Shown: positions 1 to 5,925, numbered from the stretch's first letter. The stretch is DNA of 7,049 nt from an uncultured Candidatus Saccharibacteria bacterium (GCA_903891235.1 CAITDW010000065.1:1-7049), one strand, 5' to 3'. Made by a program: numbers and translations. The notes: generated by a model from the letters alone, not told the origin.

Positions 1-1034
1 ACTTTAAACCATTTATCAATAAAATAGGACAATCCAATACCGATTAATAACATAATAATTGGATATATAATAGTTATAGATATGGTGTCATTAATAGCGT
101 ATAAAATACAAACTATGGCAAACGTATAAGAAAGATTCTTATAGCTTTTATCAGACCAATTAGTAGCAATTCTAAAAATACCTGTTACTAAAAACACAAT
201 ACCAAGTAAATCGAGTATTGCTAGGTTATTGAGCCATATCGATGGACTCAATGTCATTTTAAATAATAAATATTCTGGTATGTTAATTAGTCTGCTCAAA
301 ACATGAAGTAAACTAGGAAAACTATCAGGTATAGCTAAGATGTTGCTTAGATTATTTAGGTTAACTGATATTGAATAAAGCAGCGGTATTAAGGCTAATA
401 TAAAAATTGATATAGCTAATGACTTTTGTAATGTATTTAATTTACCTATAAATAACCTTAGATATCGAAGATTATATAAAATGAATAATAAGATCAAATA
501 AATCATTCCAGGAACATATATAAGTAGACCAAAAGATATAATAGTAAATACTAGAATTTTATTGAGATTTTTCTCATTTTTAATAAATTCATGGAGAAAT
601 ACGAAAAGTAATGGGCTTATTAAAAGAATTTCGGGTGTAGCAGTTCTCGATGTATGTAATAACCATGAGCTACTTAAGAATATCAAAGTACTAAAAAAAG
701 CAGTATAATAGCCAAATTTATACCTAAAAAATTTATAAAAAAGATAGATAAATGGAACGAACAAAAAAACGGAAACTAATCTATCAATGAATATTGAAGA
801 GGTATTAATTGAAAAAAATAATTGGTGGATGATTGAATAAGGGAGATATGTAATGTTATGAAAAATATTACTGATGGAAGAATGTGAATTTAAGTAAATG
901 AGTTCATTGATTGATAAGCCATTTGTAATTGTGCCTAATCTAAATAGCAATAAGAAAGTAGTTAATCCTATTAAAATAACCAAAAACAATTTATTTAAAG
1001 TATTAATATTGAAATATGATTTAATGTTTATCAT
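1..1034 (-). CDS. Multi-pass membrane protein, GT-C (ArnT/PMT-like) glycosyltransferase candidate, 3' end beyond window
   Basis: An uninterrupted minus-strand frame starts at ATG 1034-1032 and is still open at the left edge: 344 codons are visible and no stop is reached. An in-frame stop at 1046-1044 fixes the start. The protein is very hydrophobic. Likely membrane segments lie near residues 13-32, 85-101, 107-122, 131-147, 159-183, 205-222, 268-290 and 303-338. After the first segment comes a long, less hydrophobic loop (about 33-80) with an acidic residue, Glu44, in a Ser-Ile-Asn-Glu context. A conserved-looking stretch SSSWLLHTSRTATPEILL lies at about 121-138. Hydrophobic segment, acidic first outer loop, then a 'SSW..H.SR.A.PE' helix resembles PMT/ArnT-type GT-C enzymes, which move sugars from a polyprenyl-phosphate donor on the outer face of the membrane. 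That family call is from pattern memory. Another polytopic enzyme, such as an O-antigen-ligase-like protein, is not excluded. It begins 27 bases after dnaB but seems to have its own promoter. Confidence 0.6.
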   Translation of the reverse strand, partial: MINIKSYFNINTLNKLFLVILIGLTTFLLLFRLGTITNGLSINELIYLNSHSSISNIFHNITYLPYSIIHQLFFSINTSSIFIDRLVSVFLFVPFIYLFYKFFRYKFGYYTAFFSTLIFLSSSWLLHTSRTATPEILLISPLLFVFLHEFIKNEKNLNKILVFTIISFGLLIYVPGMIYLILLFILYNLRYLRLFIGKLNTLQKSLAISIFILALIPLLYSISVNLNNLSNILAIPDSFPSLLHVLSRLINIPEYLLFKMTLSPSIWLNNLAILDLLGIVFLVTGIFRIATNWSDKSYKNLSYTFAIVCILYAINDTISITIIYPIIMLLIGIGLSYFIDKWFK

Positions 1035-1042
1035 TAAATAGA

Positions 1043-1051
1043 ATTATACCA
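1043..1051 (-). promoter_or_regulatory. Extended -10 promoter (TGGTATAAT) abutting the membrane-protein start
   Basis: On the minus strand TGGTATAAT (1051 down to 1043) is a perfect TGn-extended -10 box. Its last T is followed by exactly 8 bases and then the ATG at 1034. Transcription 6 to 9 bases downstream of the box would begin within about two bases of the start codon, giving a leaderless or nearly leaderless mRNA. No AGGA-like sequence precedes the ATG. No good -35 hexamer is visible 16-18 bases upstream, as is common for extended -10 promoters. It lies in the 27-base gap after dnaB. Confidence 0.55.
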
Positions 1052-1061
1052 TTAACTTATG

Positions 1062-2411
1062 TTAGTTATCGCCATCATTATGAACATTATCAATAGTCCT
1101 AAATTTTTGTTTCTTACGGTCAAAGAATAATTCTACACTACCAGTAGGCCCATTTCTGTGTTTTTTAATAAATAGATCAACTACCGATTTACGCTCGGTT
1201 TCCGGATTGTAGTAATCCTCTCGATAAATGAATGCAACCACATCAGCATCTTGCTCTATTGATCCCGATTCTCTTAAATCAGCTAGTTGAGGTATTTGTG
1301 GTTGTCTAGATTCGACTGAACGACTCAATTGGCTTAAAGCAATAACTGGGACGTTCAATTCTCTAGCTATACCTTTAAGACCTCTTGATATTTCGGATAT
1401 TTCTTGTACTCTATTGCCATCTCCGCTTGATCTAGAACCACTCATAAGCTGTAAGTAATCAATAACAACAAGACCTAAGGGTCTCAGGTGAGCTTCTCTC
1501 CTAGCTTTTGTGCGTAAATCACTAACAGTTATTCCAGGCGTATCATCAATAAATATTTGAGCTTCAGAAAGCGTACCCATAGCTTGGCCTATCTTTTCAA
1601 AATCGCTATCAGATAAATTTCCTGTTCTCAAATTCCAAGCATCTACTCCACTTTCCATTGATAGTAATCTATCTACTAATTGTTCCTTGCTCATTTCAAG
1701 ACTAAACATTAATACTGTTTGTTCAGACTGAACAGCCACATTATGTGCGAGGTTGAGAGCGAAAGCTGTTTTTCCCATACTTGGACGTGCCGCTAAAATA
1801 AATAAATCAGATTTTTGGAGACCTGCTAAAATAGAGTCTAATTTTGAGAAACCTGTTGGAACACCCCTTAATTTATTTTTATCTTTATGTAAATCATCTA
1901 ATCTATCAAAACTTTCAGAGAGTATAGTTTCAAGACTAACTACATCTTGTTTTACGTGTTGCTGTGAAACATTAAAGATATTCGTTTCAGCCTGTTCAAT
2001 TAATTCCTGTAGTTGTTTTGATTCGTCAAAACCAAGATTCGCTATATTTTGTGAAGCCTTAATAAGTCTTCGTCTAAGAGATTTTTGCGAGACTATCTCA
2101 GCATATTGTTCAATATGAGAGGAAGTAGGCACGTAATTGGTTAACTCTGTAAGATAAGACGCCCCACCAACCGCGTCTATCAATCCATTATTTTTTATTT
2201 GATCAGTAATAGTTAAAACATCAATCGCAGAGTGTTTCTCATATAACTGTAAGATTGATTCATAAATTTTTTGATGTTTTGGATCATAAAAATCGTTAGG
2301 GGATATAGAATCAGCTATTTTTACCAAAGACTCGCTATCAATTATAATAGCACCTAGCAGAGATGCTTCAGCTTCAAGATTCTGTGGCGGTACTCCTACC
2401 TTATTATCCAT
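1062..2411 (-). CDS. dnaB: Replicative DNA helicase DnaB
   Basis: This 449-residue protein is the hexameric ring helicase that unwinds the chromosome at the fork and loads primase. Its length is normal for the family and it contains no intein. The N-terminal helical domain covers about residues 6-108 and opens with the typical PPQNLEAEASLLGA. A linker helix (about 155-185) leads to the RecA-like domain, which opens at GVPTGFSKLD. Walker A is ARPSMGKTA, with Lys214 and Thr215. Walker B is LVVIDY, with Asp318. Motif H3 is PVIALSQLSR, with Gln361. The arginine-finger loop is KKHRNGPTG, with Arg419. All key residues are intact. A good Shine-Dalgarno sequence, AAAGGA at 2422-2417, sits 5 bases before the ATG and supports this start. 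The gene begins 21 bases after the dnaX stop, so the two are probably cotranscribed. Confidence 0.97.
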   Translation of the reverse strand: MDNKVGVPPQNLEAEASLLGAIIIDSESLVKIADSISPNDFYDPKHQKIYESILQLYEKHSAIDVLTITDQIKNNGLIDAVGGASYLTELTNYVPTSSHIEQYAEIVSQKSLRRRLIKASQNIANLGFDESKQLQELIEQAETNIFNVSQQHVKQDVVSLETILSESFDRLDDLHKDKNKLRGVPTGFSKLDSILAGLQKSDLFILAARPSMGKTAFALNLAHNVAVQSEQTVLMFSLEMSKEQLVDRLLSMESGVDAWNLRTGNLSDSDFEKIGQAMGTLSEAQIFIDDTPGITVSDLRTKARREAHLRPLGLVVIDYLQLMSGSRSSGDGNRVQEISEISRGLKGIARELNVPVIALSQLSRSVESRQPQIPQLADLRESGSIEQDADVVAFIYREDYYNPETERKSVVDLFIKKHRNGPTGSVELFFDRKKQKFRTIDNVHNDGDN

Positions 2412-2432
2412 TAATATCCTTTGTTAATATAT

Positions 2433-3869
2433 CTATGATTTTAGCACTTTAGCATCACCAAAAATATTGCTAATGTTATTTATCTCAGTTTCTTCTTTTA
2501 TTTTAGGCTGTAAAAAAGTTTCAATATTATTTTTTTTGCCAGTAATTTTCACAATTACATCTTGTAATATTTCCATATTTTTAGGTTCGATAATCCGTTG
2601 TTGATGAAATTTAAAGTCGAATCCAAGTTTTATACCTTTTTCTGAAAATGATTGTTTAGAAACCCTTAAAATGCCATATAGTGTATTATTTGTTTTTCTT
2701 AATTCATTTAGTATGTCTTGCCAGACTAATTTATCAACCATCGATTTTGTAGATATTTCTTTGTCACTAACTAATGGCTTGATTTTTTTAGTTGTTACAA
2801 TTGACTTGTCTTCTAATGTTTTCGGAGATATTTGGCTTTTCTTAATCGCAACATGAGTTGTTTTTTCTTTTATTTCAGAGTCCGTACTACTATTAGAATT
2901 TGATTTTATAAGATTTAAACCTATGGTTCTTATTAATAGGATCTCTAATTGAAGTTCGGGATTTCGACTAGAAGGAATATCAATAAGTTTTTCAAGTAAA
3001 TTCAATGCATCAAAGGTATATGATATATTATTCAAAAAAATATCATTTCTTATTTTTTTAGATAGTTGTGATGATATTGTTGATGCGCTCATACCTTGAT
3101 TTACTAATAAATTTAAGTTTTTAACTAATTGTTGTATTTCTTTTTCATTCATATCACTGATAATTGTATCTATAGCAGTTGATGGCGCCAATCCTAAAGA
3201 TTCATTAACATCATCAACGCTAACATCATTTGATTTATTCCGGATTTGATCAAGGATACTAATACTGTCTCTAAGTGAACCATTGCCAAATTCAGCAATG
3301 AGTAATAATGCATCATCGGAAATTTTAATTAATTCAGATTTTGAAATAGACTTCAAATGATTTACTATATCTTTTTTTTCTATTGCTTTGAATATGTATC
3401 TTTGTGTTCGACTAACAATAGTGTCGGGTAGCTTCTCGGCGTCTGTTGTTGCAAGAATAAATATTGCATGCTTTGGAGGTTCTTCAAGAGTTTTAAGTAA
3501 TGCATTAAATGCGGGTAAGGTTAACATATGAACTTCATCGATAATATAAACCTTATATTTTCCGATAGATGGCGCTAGATTAATCTTATCTCTCAATTCT
3601 CTTATCTCATCAATACCACGATTGCTCGCAGCATCAATTTCTATTATGTCGAGACTATTATTATCTAAATTATAGTCAAAGTTATTTACGGCATAGGCTA
3701 ATATTCTAGCAATGCTGGTTTTGCCAACCCCGCGAGGACCAGTGAATAAATAAGCATGCGAAATATTCTCATTTTTTAGAGCATTATCTAATGACTTGGT
3801 TATGTGATCTTGCCCAATAACTTCACTAAAATTAGTAGATCGATATTTATTGTATAACACCTTACCCAT
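2433..3869 (-). CDS. dnaX: DNA polymerase III gamma/tau-type clamp-loader ATPase, without zinc module
   Basis: This 478-residue AAA+ subunit belongs to the clamp loader that opens and places the beta sliding clamp at the replisome. It starts with the diagnostic LYNKYRSTNFSEVIGQ. Walker A is GPRGVGKT (44-51) and Walker B is VYIIDEVH (107-114). The arginine-finger motif is SRT (153-155) rather than the usual SRC, and sensor 2 is GSLRD (197-201). The lid and collar domains run to about 325. A polar linker (about 325-378) follows, then a C-terminal domain with WQDILNELRKTNNTLYGIL (about 383-400), resembling the tail of tau-type DnaX. The four-cysteine zinc-binding insert normally found between Walker A and EIDAASN is missing, and the whole protein contains no cysteine. 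The ATG at 3869 has no Shine-Dalgarno sequence but follows a TATAAT by 8 bases. The gene lies 46 bases after the unknown gene and 21 before dnaB. Confidence 0.95.
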   Translation of the reverse strand: MGKVLYNKYRSTNFSEVIGQDHITKSLDNALKNENISHAYLFTGPRGVGKTSIARILAYAVNNFDYNLDNNSLDIIEIDAASNRGIDEIRELRDKINLAPSIGKYKVYIIDEVHMLTLPAFNALLKTLEEPPKHAIFILATTDAEKLPDTIVSRTQRYIFKAIEKKDIVNHLKSISKSELIKISDDALLLIAEFGNGSLRDSISILDQIRNKSNDVSVDDVNESLGLAPSTAIDTIISDMNEKEIQQLVKNLNLLVNQGMSASTISSQLSKKIRNDIFLNNISYTFDALNLLEKLIDIPSSRNPELQLEILLIRTIGLNLIKSNSNSSTDSEIKEKTTHVAIKKSQISPKTLEDKSIVTTKKIKPLVSDKEISTKSMVDKLVWQDILNELRKTNNTLYGILRVSKQSFSEKGIKLGFDFKFHQQRIIEPKNMEILQDVIVKITGKKNNIETFLQPKIKEETEINNISNIFGDAKVLKS

Positions 3870-3877
3870 ATATCTAT

Positions 3878-3883
3878 ATTATA
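3878..3883 (-). promoter_or_regulatory. -10 box TATAAT placed for leaderless transcription of dnaX
   Basis: Minus-strand TATAAT (3883 to 3878) is followed by 8 bases (ATAGATAT) and then the dnaX ATG. This is the same spacing as at the membrane-protein gene. No Shine-Dalgarno-like sequence lies before the ATG, and no clear -35 hexamer is visible upstream. The AT-rich context makes a chance TATAAT possible, which limits confidence. Confidence 0.45.
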
Positions 3884-3915
3884 GACTATATAGGCACTAT
3901 ATTGTTATTCTAAAT

Positions 3916-4425
3916 TTAAAGTGCTGATTCTAATGCAGCCCATTCAGAATTTGAATCATCTTCTGGTACCCAAATACTAACCTGATCACCAGGCTTTGCT
4001 TTGAAATATGTTACGCTAGCTAACAGTACTCTAAATCTTTTGTCGTTTACTTCAACGAAATAATGTCCATTCTCTAATTTTAGAGCACCAACTAGTTGCT
4101 TTCTAGTTATAGGCCCAATTTGTTTATAAAGAAAACTACCATCATCATCTATAGTAAGCTTGAGTATATCGCCTTGAACTAATTTTGACTTAGAAGCATA
4201 ATTGGCTGGAACCGGATAGGTTTTACTATCACTGCCAGCCATATTTTGCCCGTCAAAGACACCTTCAATAACCTTACCAAGCGACGCTTCTTTAGCGCTG
4301 GTTGTAGCCACTATATCATCACCAACTAAGCTTAGTATTAATTCATTAGCTGCAGCTAAACTAGTCTCAGCCTCCTGAATTAAGGATCTTAATCTTTTTA
4401 TTTGTTTATCTGGAACATCAGCCAT
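3916..4425 (-). CDS. Conserved protein of unknown function: N-terminal helix plus beta-rich domain
   Basis: This 169-residue soluble protein has no signal peptide, membrane segment or cysteine. Residues 4-35 are charged and helical with regularly spaced Leu/Ile, suggesting a short coiled coil for self-association. Residues about 49-155 look beta-rich, with alternating hydrophobic residues and turns: EGVFDGQNMAG (54-64), YPVPANYASKSKLVQGD (70-86), SFLYKQIGP (97-105) and VTYFKAKPGDQVSIWVP (138-154). The paired 'K.GD.L.L' and 'KPGD.VSIWVP' segments suggest one or two small barrels, OB-like or similar, but that is only an inference. It resembles an uncharacterised family I associate with CPR genomes. 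No catalytic motif is visible. It lies directly upstream of dnaX and dnaB on the same strand, with its own promoter, which hints at a link to replication or nucleic-acid binding without proving one. The start has only a weak GAGAG-like site. Confidence 0.75.
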   Translation of the reverse strand: MADVPDKQIKRLRSLIQEAETSLAAANELILSLVGDDIVATTSAKEASLGKVIEGVFDGQNMAGSDSKTYPVPANYASKSKLVQGDILKLTIDDDGSFLYKQIGPITRKQLVGALKLENGHYFVEVNDKRFRVLLASVTYFKAKPGDQVSIWVPEDDSNSEWAALESAL

Positions 4426-4444
4426 ATTTGTCTCTCGATTTAAA

Positions 4445-4457
4445 GTGTATTTTACAC
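4445..4457 (-). promoter_or_regulatory. Short inverted repeat in the leader of the unknown gene
   Basis: GTGTA-3 bases-TACAC forms a perfect 5-bp inverted repeat, 20 bases upstream of the ATG at 4425 and a few bases downstream of the predicted transcription start. It could be a small mRNA hairpin or an operator. It is too weak and lacks the U-run needed for a terminator. Confidence 0.3.
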
Positions 4458-4467
4458 CCTTATCATA

Positions 4468-4496
4468 AAATTAACATTTTTTCTTTAGCAAGTCAA
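4468..4496 (-). promoter_or_regulatory. Sigma70-type promoter of the unknown gene-dnaX-dnaB block
   Basis: On the minus strand TTGACT (4496-4491) is followed by a 17-base spacer and TAATTT (4473-4468). A TG one base upstream of the -10 gives TGTTAATTT. The same design (TTGAC-17-TGT-TAAT) occurs at the rplJ promoter. Predicted transcription start is near 4461, with a leader of about 36 bases. Confidence 0.5.
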
Positions 4497-4512
4497 AATA
4501 TTAAATTGAAGG

Positions 4513-4521
4513 TGTGGATAA
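4513..4521 (-). promoter_or_regulatory. Perfect DnaA box (TTATCCACA)
   Basis: Minus-strand TTATCCACA matches the consensus high-affinity DnaA 9-mer TTATNCACA exactly. It lies between the rplL stop and the promoter of the next gene, 16 bases upstream of its -35. No second consensus box was found nearby, so this is not an origin-like cluster. A position upstream of a block containing dnaX and dnaB would suit DnaA-responsive transcription. One 9-mer can also occur by chance in 7 kb. Confidence 0.4.
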
Positions 4522-4536
4522 CTATTTTATTATTAT

Positions 4537-4938
4537 TTAAGCTAGTTCAACTGACGCACCTGCATCAACCAATGCTTTTTGCGCTGATTCAGCATCATCT
4601 TTTTTAGCTTTTTCAAGGATAGTCTTTGGAGCTCCGTCAACTAATGCCTTAGATTCACCTAGTCCTAATCCTGTAATTTCTTTAACTGCTTTAATAACAG
4701 CAACCTTTTGCGCTCCTGCATCCTTAAGGATAACGTCGAATTCGGTTTTTTCTTCAGCTGCTGGTGCTGCATCTGCTACTGTAGCTGCAACTGCTGCTGC
4801 TGGTGCTGCGGCGCTTACACCCCAGTATTCTTCTAGAAACTTAACGAACTTACTAATCTCAAGTGCGCTCATTTTATCTAGTTCTGAAACTATTTTTTCG
4901 AATTCCTTTGGAATTTCTACTTTCTTATCTTCTGCCAT
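4537..4938 (-). CDS. rplL: 50S ribosomal protein L7/L12 (bL12)
   Basis: The 133-residue stalk protein recruits translation GTPases. Residues about 9-42 form the helical dimerisation domain that binds L10 ([24 protein letters not shown]). An Ala/Pro-rich hinge follows (about 43-62), then the globular C-terminal domain (about 64-133) with [27 protein letters not shown]. The factor-binding motif usually written GLGLKEAK reads GLGLGESK here (90-97), so the first lysine is glycine (Gly94). A clear AAAGGA at 4952-4947 stands 8 bases before the ATG. It follows rplJ by 23 bases and is surely in the same transcript. No rpoB follows; the next gene is the unknown beta-rich protein. Confidence 0.97.
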   Translation of the reverse strand: MAEDKKVEIPKEFEKIVSELDKMSALEISKFVKFLEEYWGVSAAAPAAAVAATVADAAPAAEEKTEFDVILKDAGAQKVAVIKAVKEITGLGLGESKALVDGAPKTILEKAKKDDAESAQKALVDAGASVELA

Positions 4939-4961
4939 TTTAATTGTCCTTTCTTATTTAA

Positions 4962-5489
4962 TTATAACGTTTCTGCCCGAGCATTGAGGACATTTAGAAC
5001 TCCTCTAATATTACCGGCAACAACATTGACAAAACCATTTATAGGGGCTGATATAGTTCCAACCAACTGAGCTCTGAGCTGATCCTTGGTTGGCAATTGG
5101 GATAATGATACGACATCTTCAGCTGACATGAATGTACCATCTTGCGTTATAGCACCGACAAAATTGAGAGTCGGATTCAATTTAGCAAAGTTTGCCATGT
5201 CTTTAGCAGGTGCAACTTCATCAGAGGGGTTGAAAGCATATAGCAATTGACCCTTTATTTGATCTGTATCAATTTTTCGAGTTTTCTCATTATTAGATAA
5301 GGCTTTTATGATTAAACGGTTTTTTATAACGTGAATTTCAGTTTCGTTTTCAATTGCTATACTTCTCAATTCCTGTAGAGACTTGACTGATGTTCCGCTA
5401 TACTCAGCTAAAACAGTCATCTTTGAATTTGCAAGTAGATCGGAAACTTGCTTGACGATATCTTCTTTTTGAATTCTTGTTAGTGACAT
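4962..5489 (-). CDS. rplJ: 50S ribosomal protein L10 (uL10)
   Basis: This 175-residue protein anchors L7/L12 dimers to 23S rRNA at the stalk base. The N-terminal RNA-binding domain shows the typical TRIQKEDIVKQVSDLL, then VLAEYSGTSVKSLQELR (26-42) and VIKNRLIIKAL (54-64), where the K-N-R segment contacts RNA. The C-terminal part (about 140-175), ending in a long helix, carries the L12-binding surface. Length is normal. An AAGGA at 5499-5495, 5 bases before the ATG, fixes the start. A promoter and an L10-type leader lie upstream, so the rplJ-rplL unit is probably feedback-controlled by L10. Confidence 0.96.
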   Translation of the reverse strand: MSLTRIQKEDIVKQVSDLLANSKMTVLAEYSGTSVKSLQELRSIAIENETEIHVIKNRLIIKALSNNEKTRKIDTDQIKGQLLYAFNPSDEVAPAKDMANFAKLNPTLNFVGAITQDGTFMSAEDVVSLSQLPTKDQLRAQLVGTISAPINGFVNVVAGNIRGVLNVLNARAETL

Positions 5490-5524
5490 TTTATTCCTTA
5501 TAAATTAAAAATACTCTGGACGAT

Positions 5525-5592
5525 CCAAAGCATTATAAAATATTTTATAACCTCGGTAGCGTTATTAAGTCTATGACAGCTACTGTCTTTGG
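5525..5592 (-). promoter_or_regulatory. L10 (rplJ) autoregulatory leader
   Basis: The predicted 5' UTR of rplJ folds into a closed domain. An outer stem pairs CCAAAG (5592-5587) with CTTTGG (5530-5525). Inside it, AGACAGTAGC (5588-5579) and GCTACCGAGG (5560-5551) pair through GTAGC/GCTAC, leaving AGACA opposite CGAGG, which looks like a kink-turn. A second arm is the perfect palindrome TTATAAAATATTTTATAA (5550-5533). The AGACAGUAGS...SCUACCGAGG signature is what I recall of the bacterial L10 leader (Rfam L10_leader), where L10 or the L10-L12 complex binds and represses its own operon. The signature and stems are seen directly; the regulation is inferred from the family. No U-run terminator follows, so translational control is more likely than attenuation. 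Confidence 0.8.
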
Positions 5593-5605
5593 CCGTTATA
5601 ATCAA

Positions 5606-5634
5606 ATATTAACAGATTAATATTAGCATGTCAA
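5606..5634 (-). promoter_or_regulatory. rplJ-rplL promoter
   Basis: Minus-strand TTGACA (5634-5629), a 17-base spacer and TAATAT (5611-5606), with TG one base before the -10 (TGTTAATAT). This is a strong sigma70-type promoter, as expected for ribosomal genes. Predicted start is A5599, seven bases after the box. That puts the L10 leader at the 5' end of a 5' UTR of about 110 bases. Confidence 0.75.
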
Positions 5635-5662
5635 TAGATCTATTTTGTTATTTTTTATATTA

Positions 5663-5690
5663 TTGACAATCCAATTTGAAAGAGTATATT
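5663..5690 (+). promoter_or_regulatory. Promoter of the small plus-strand gene
   Basis: TTGACA (5663-5668), a 16-base spacer and TATATT (5685-5690) lie 40 bases before the ATG at 5731. The two TTGACA boxes of this and the rplJ promoter point apart with 28 bases between them. Predicted transcription start is near 5697. A clear promoter supports the small gene being real. Confidence 0.6.
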
Positions 5691-5730
5691 TTAATATGGT
5701 TAATAAGTTAAATATTAATGAGAAATAATA

Positions 5731-5925
5731 ATGAACTCCTTTGAACGACATAATAATCCACCCGAAGAACAATTAGAACAACAGATTATTGTAGGAAAAA
5801 CCTATTGGGATTATACTCCGGAAGAAAGAGCTGAAATCTTTCATAATGGTAGCGCTGAAGCCAAGGAAAGACTATTCATCTCCCACGAGCAAAGATTTAT
5901 CATAGAACAAGAAAATAGTAATTAG
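5731..5925 (+). CDS. Small hypothetical protein, 64 residues
   Basis: This short, soluble, strongly charged protein is unrecognised. It is rich in Glu and Gln, has no cysteine and no membrane segment. The visible core is GKTYWDYTPEERAEIFHNGS (22-41) followed by AEAKERLFISHEQRFIIEQE, which is likely two amphipathic helices. The 'YTPEERAEIFHNGSAEAKERL' stretch looks like an ordered helical motif, not random translation. A TTGACA/TATATT promoter stands 40 bases upstream. The ribosome site is weak (GAGAAA). It is the only plus-strand gene in the window. Its TAG stop (5923-5925) shares two bases with the converging TAA of the ThyX-like gene (5924-5922). No function can be assigned; a small regulator or adaptor is possible but unsupported. 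Confidence 0.65.
   Translation: MNSFERHNNPPEEQLEQQIIVGKTYWDYTPEERAEIFHNGSAEAKERLFISHEQRFIIEQENSN

Noticed and set aside
1753..2118. Plus-strand open frame of 121 codons
   Set aside because: It lies wholly antisense to dnaB, whose protein is intact and well conserved; its product is low-quality and Ser/Cys-rich, with no recognisable domain.
2532..2539. Second A-run near the dnaX 3' end as a frameshift site
   Set aside because: It falls near residue 447 of 478; a -1 shift reaches a stop within about a dozen codons and would hardly change the protein.
2671..2856. Plus-strand open frame of 61 codons
   Set aside because: Antisense to dnaX; no promoter or ribosome site, and no recognisable protein features.
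3371..3379. Run of eight A on the dnaX coding strand (GAA AAA AAA G) as a programmed frameshift site for a gamma form
   Set aside because: A -1 shift here gives about 180 residues, ending before the lid and collar domains are complete, so no useful gamma protein results. The AT-rich genome makes A-runs common.
4449..4454. TAAAAT as the -10 box for the unknown gene
   Set aside because: No fitting -35 stands at 16-18 bases, whereas TTGACT-17-TGT-TAATTT just upstream has a complete promoter layout.
4513..4521. Replication origin at the DnaA box
   Set aside because: Only one consensus box was found, with no cluster, no dnaA/dnaN neighbour and only a short gap; a regulatory or chance site is likelier.
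4440..4536. Intrinsic terminator after rplL
   Set aside because: Only a 5-bp AT-rich inverted repeat (4445-4457) is present, and on the minus strand it is not followed by a U-run. It fits better as part of the next gene's leader.
5696..5698. ATG at 5696 as start of the small plus-strand gene
   Set aside because: Its frame hits a stop after about ten codons, and it is not in frame with the 64-residue protein.
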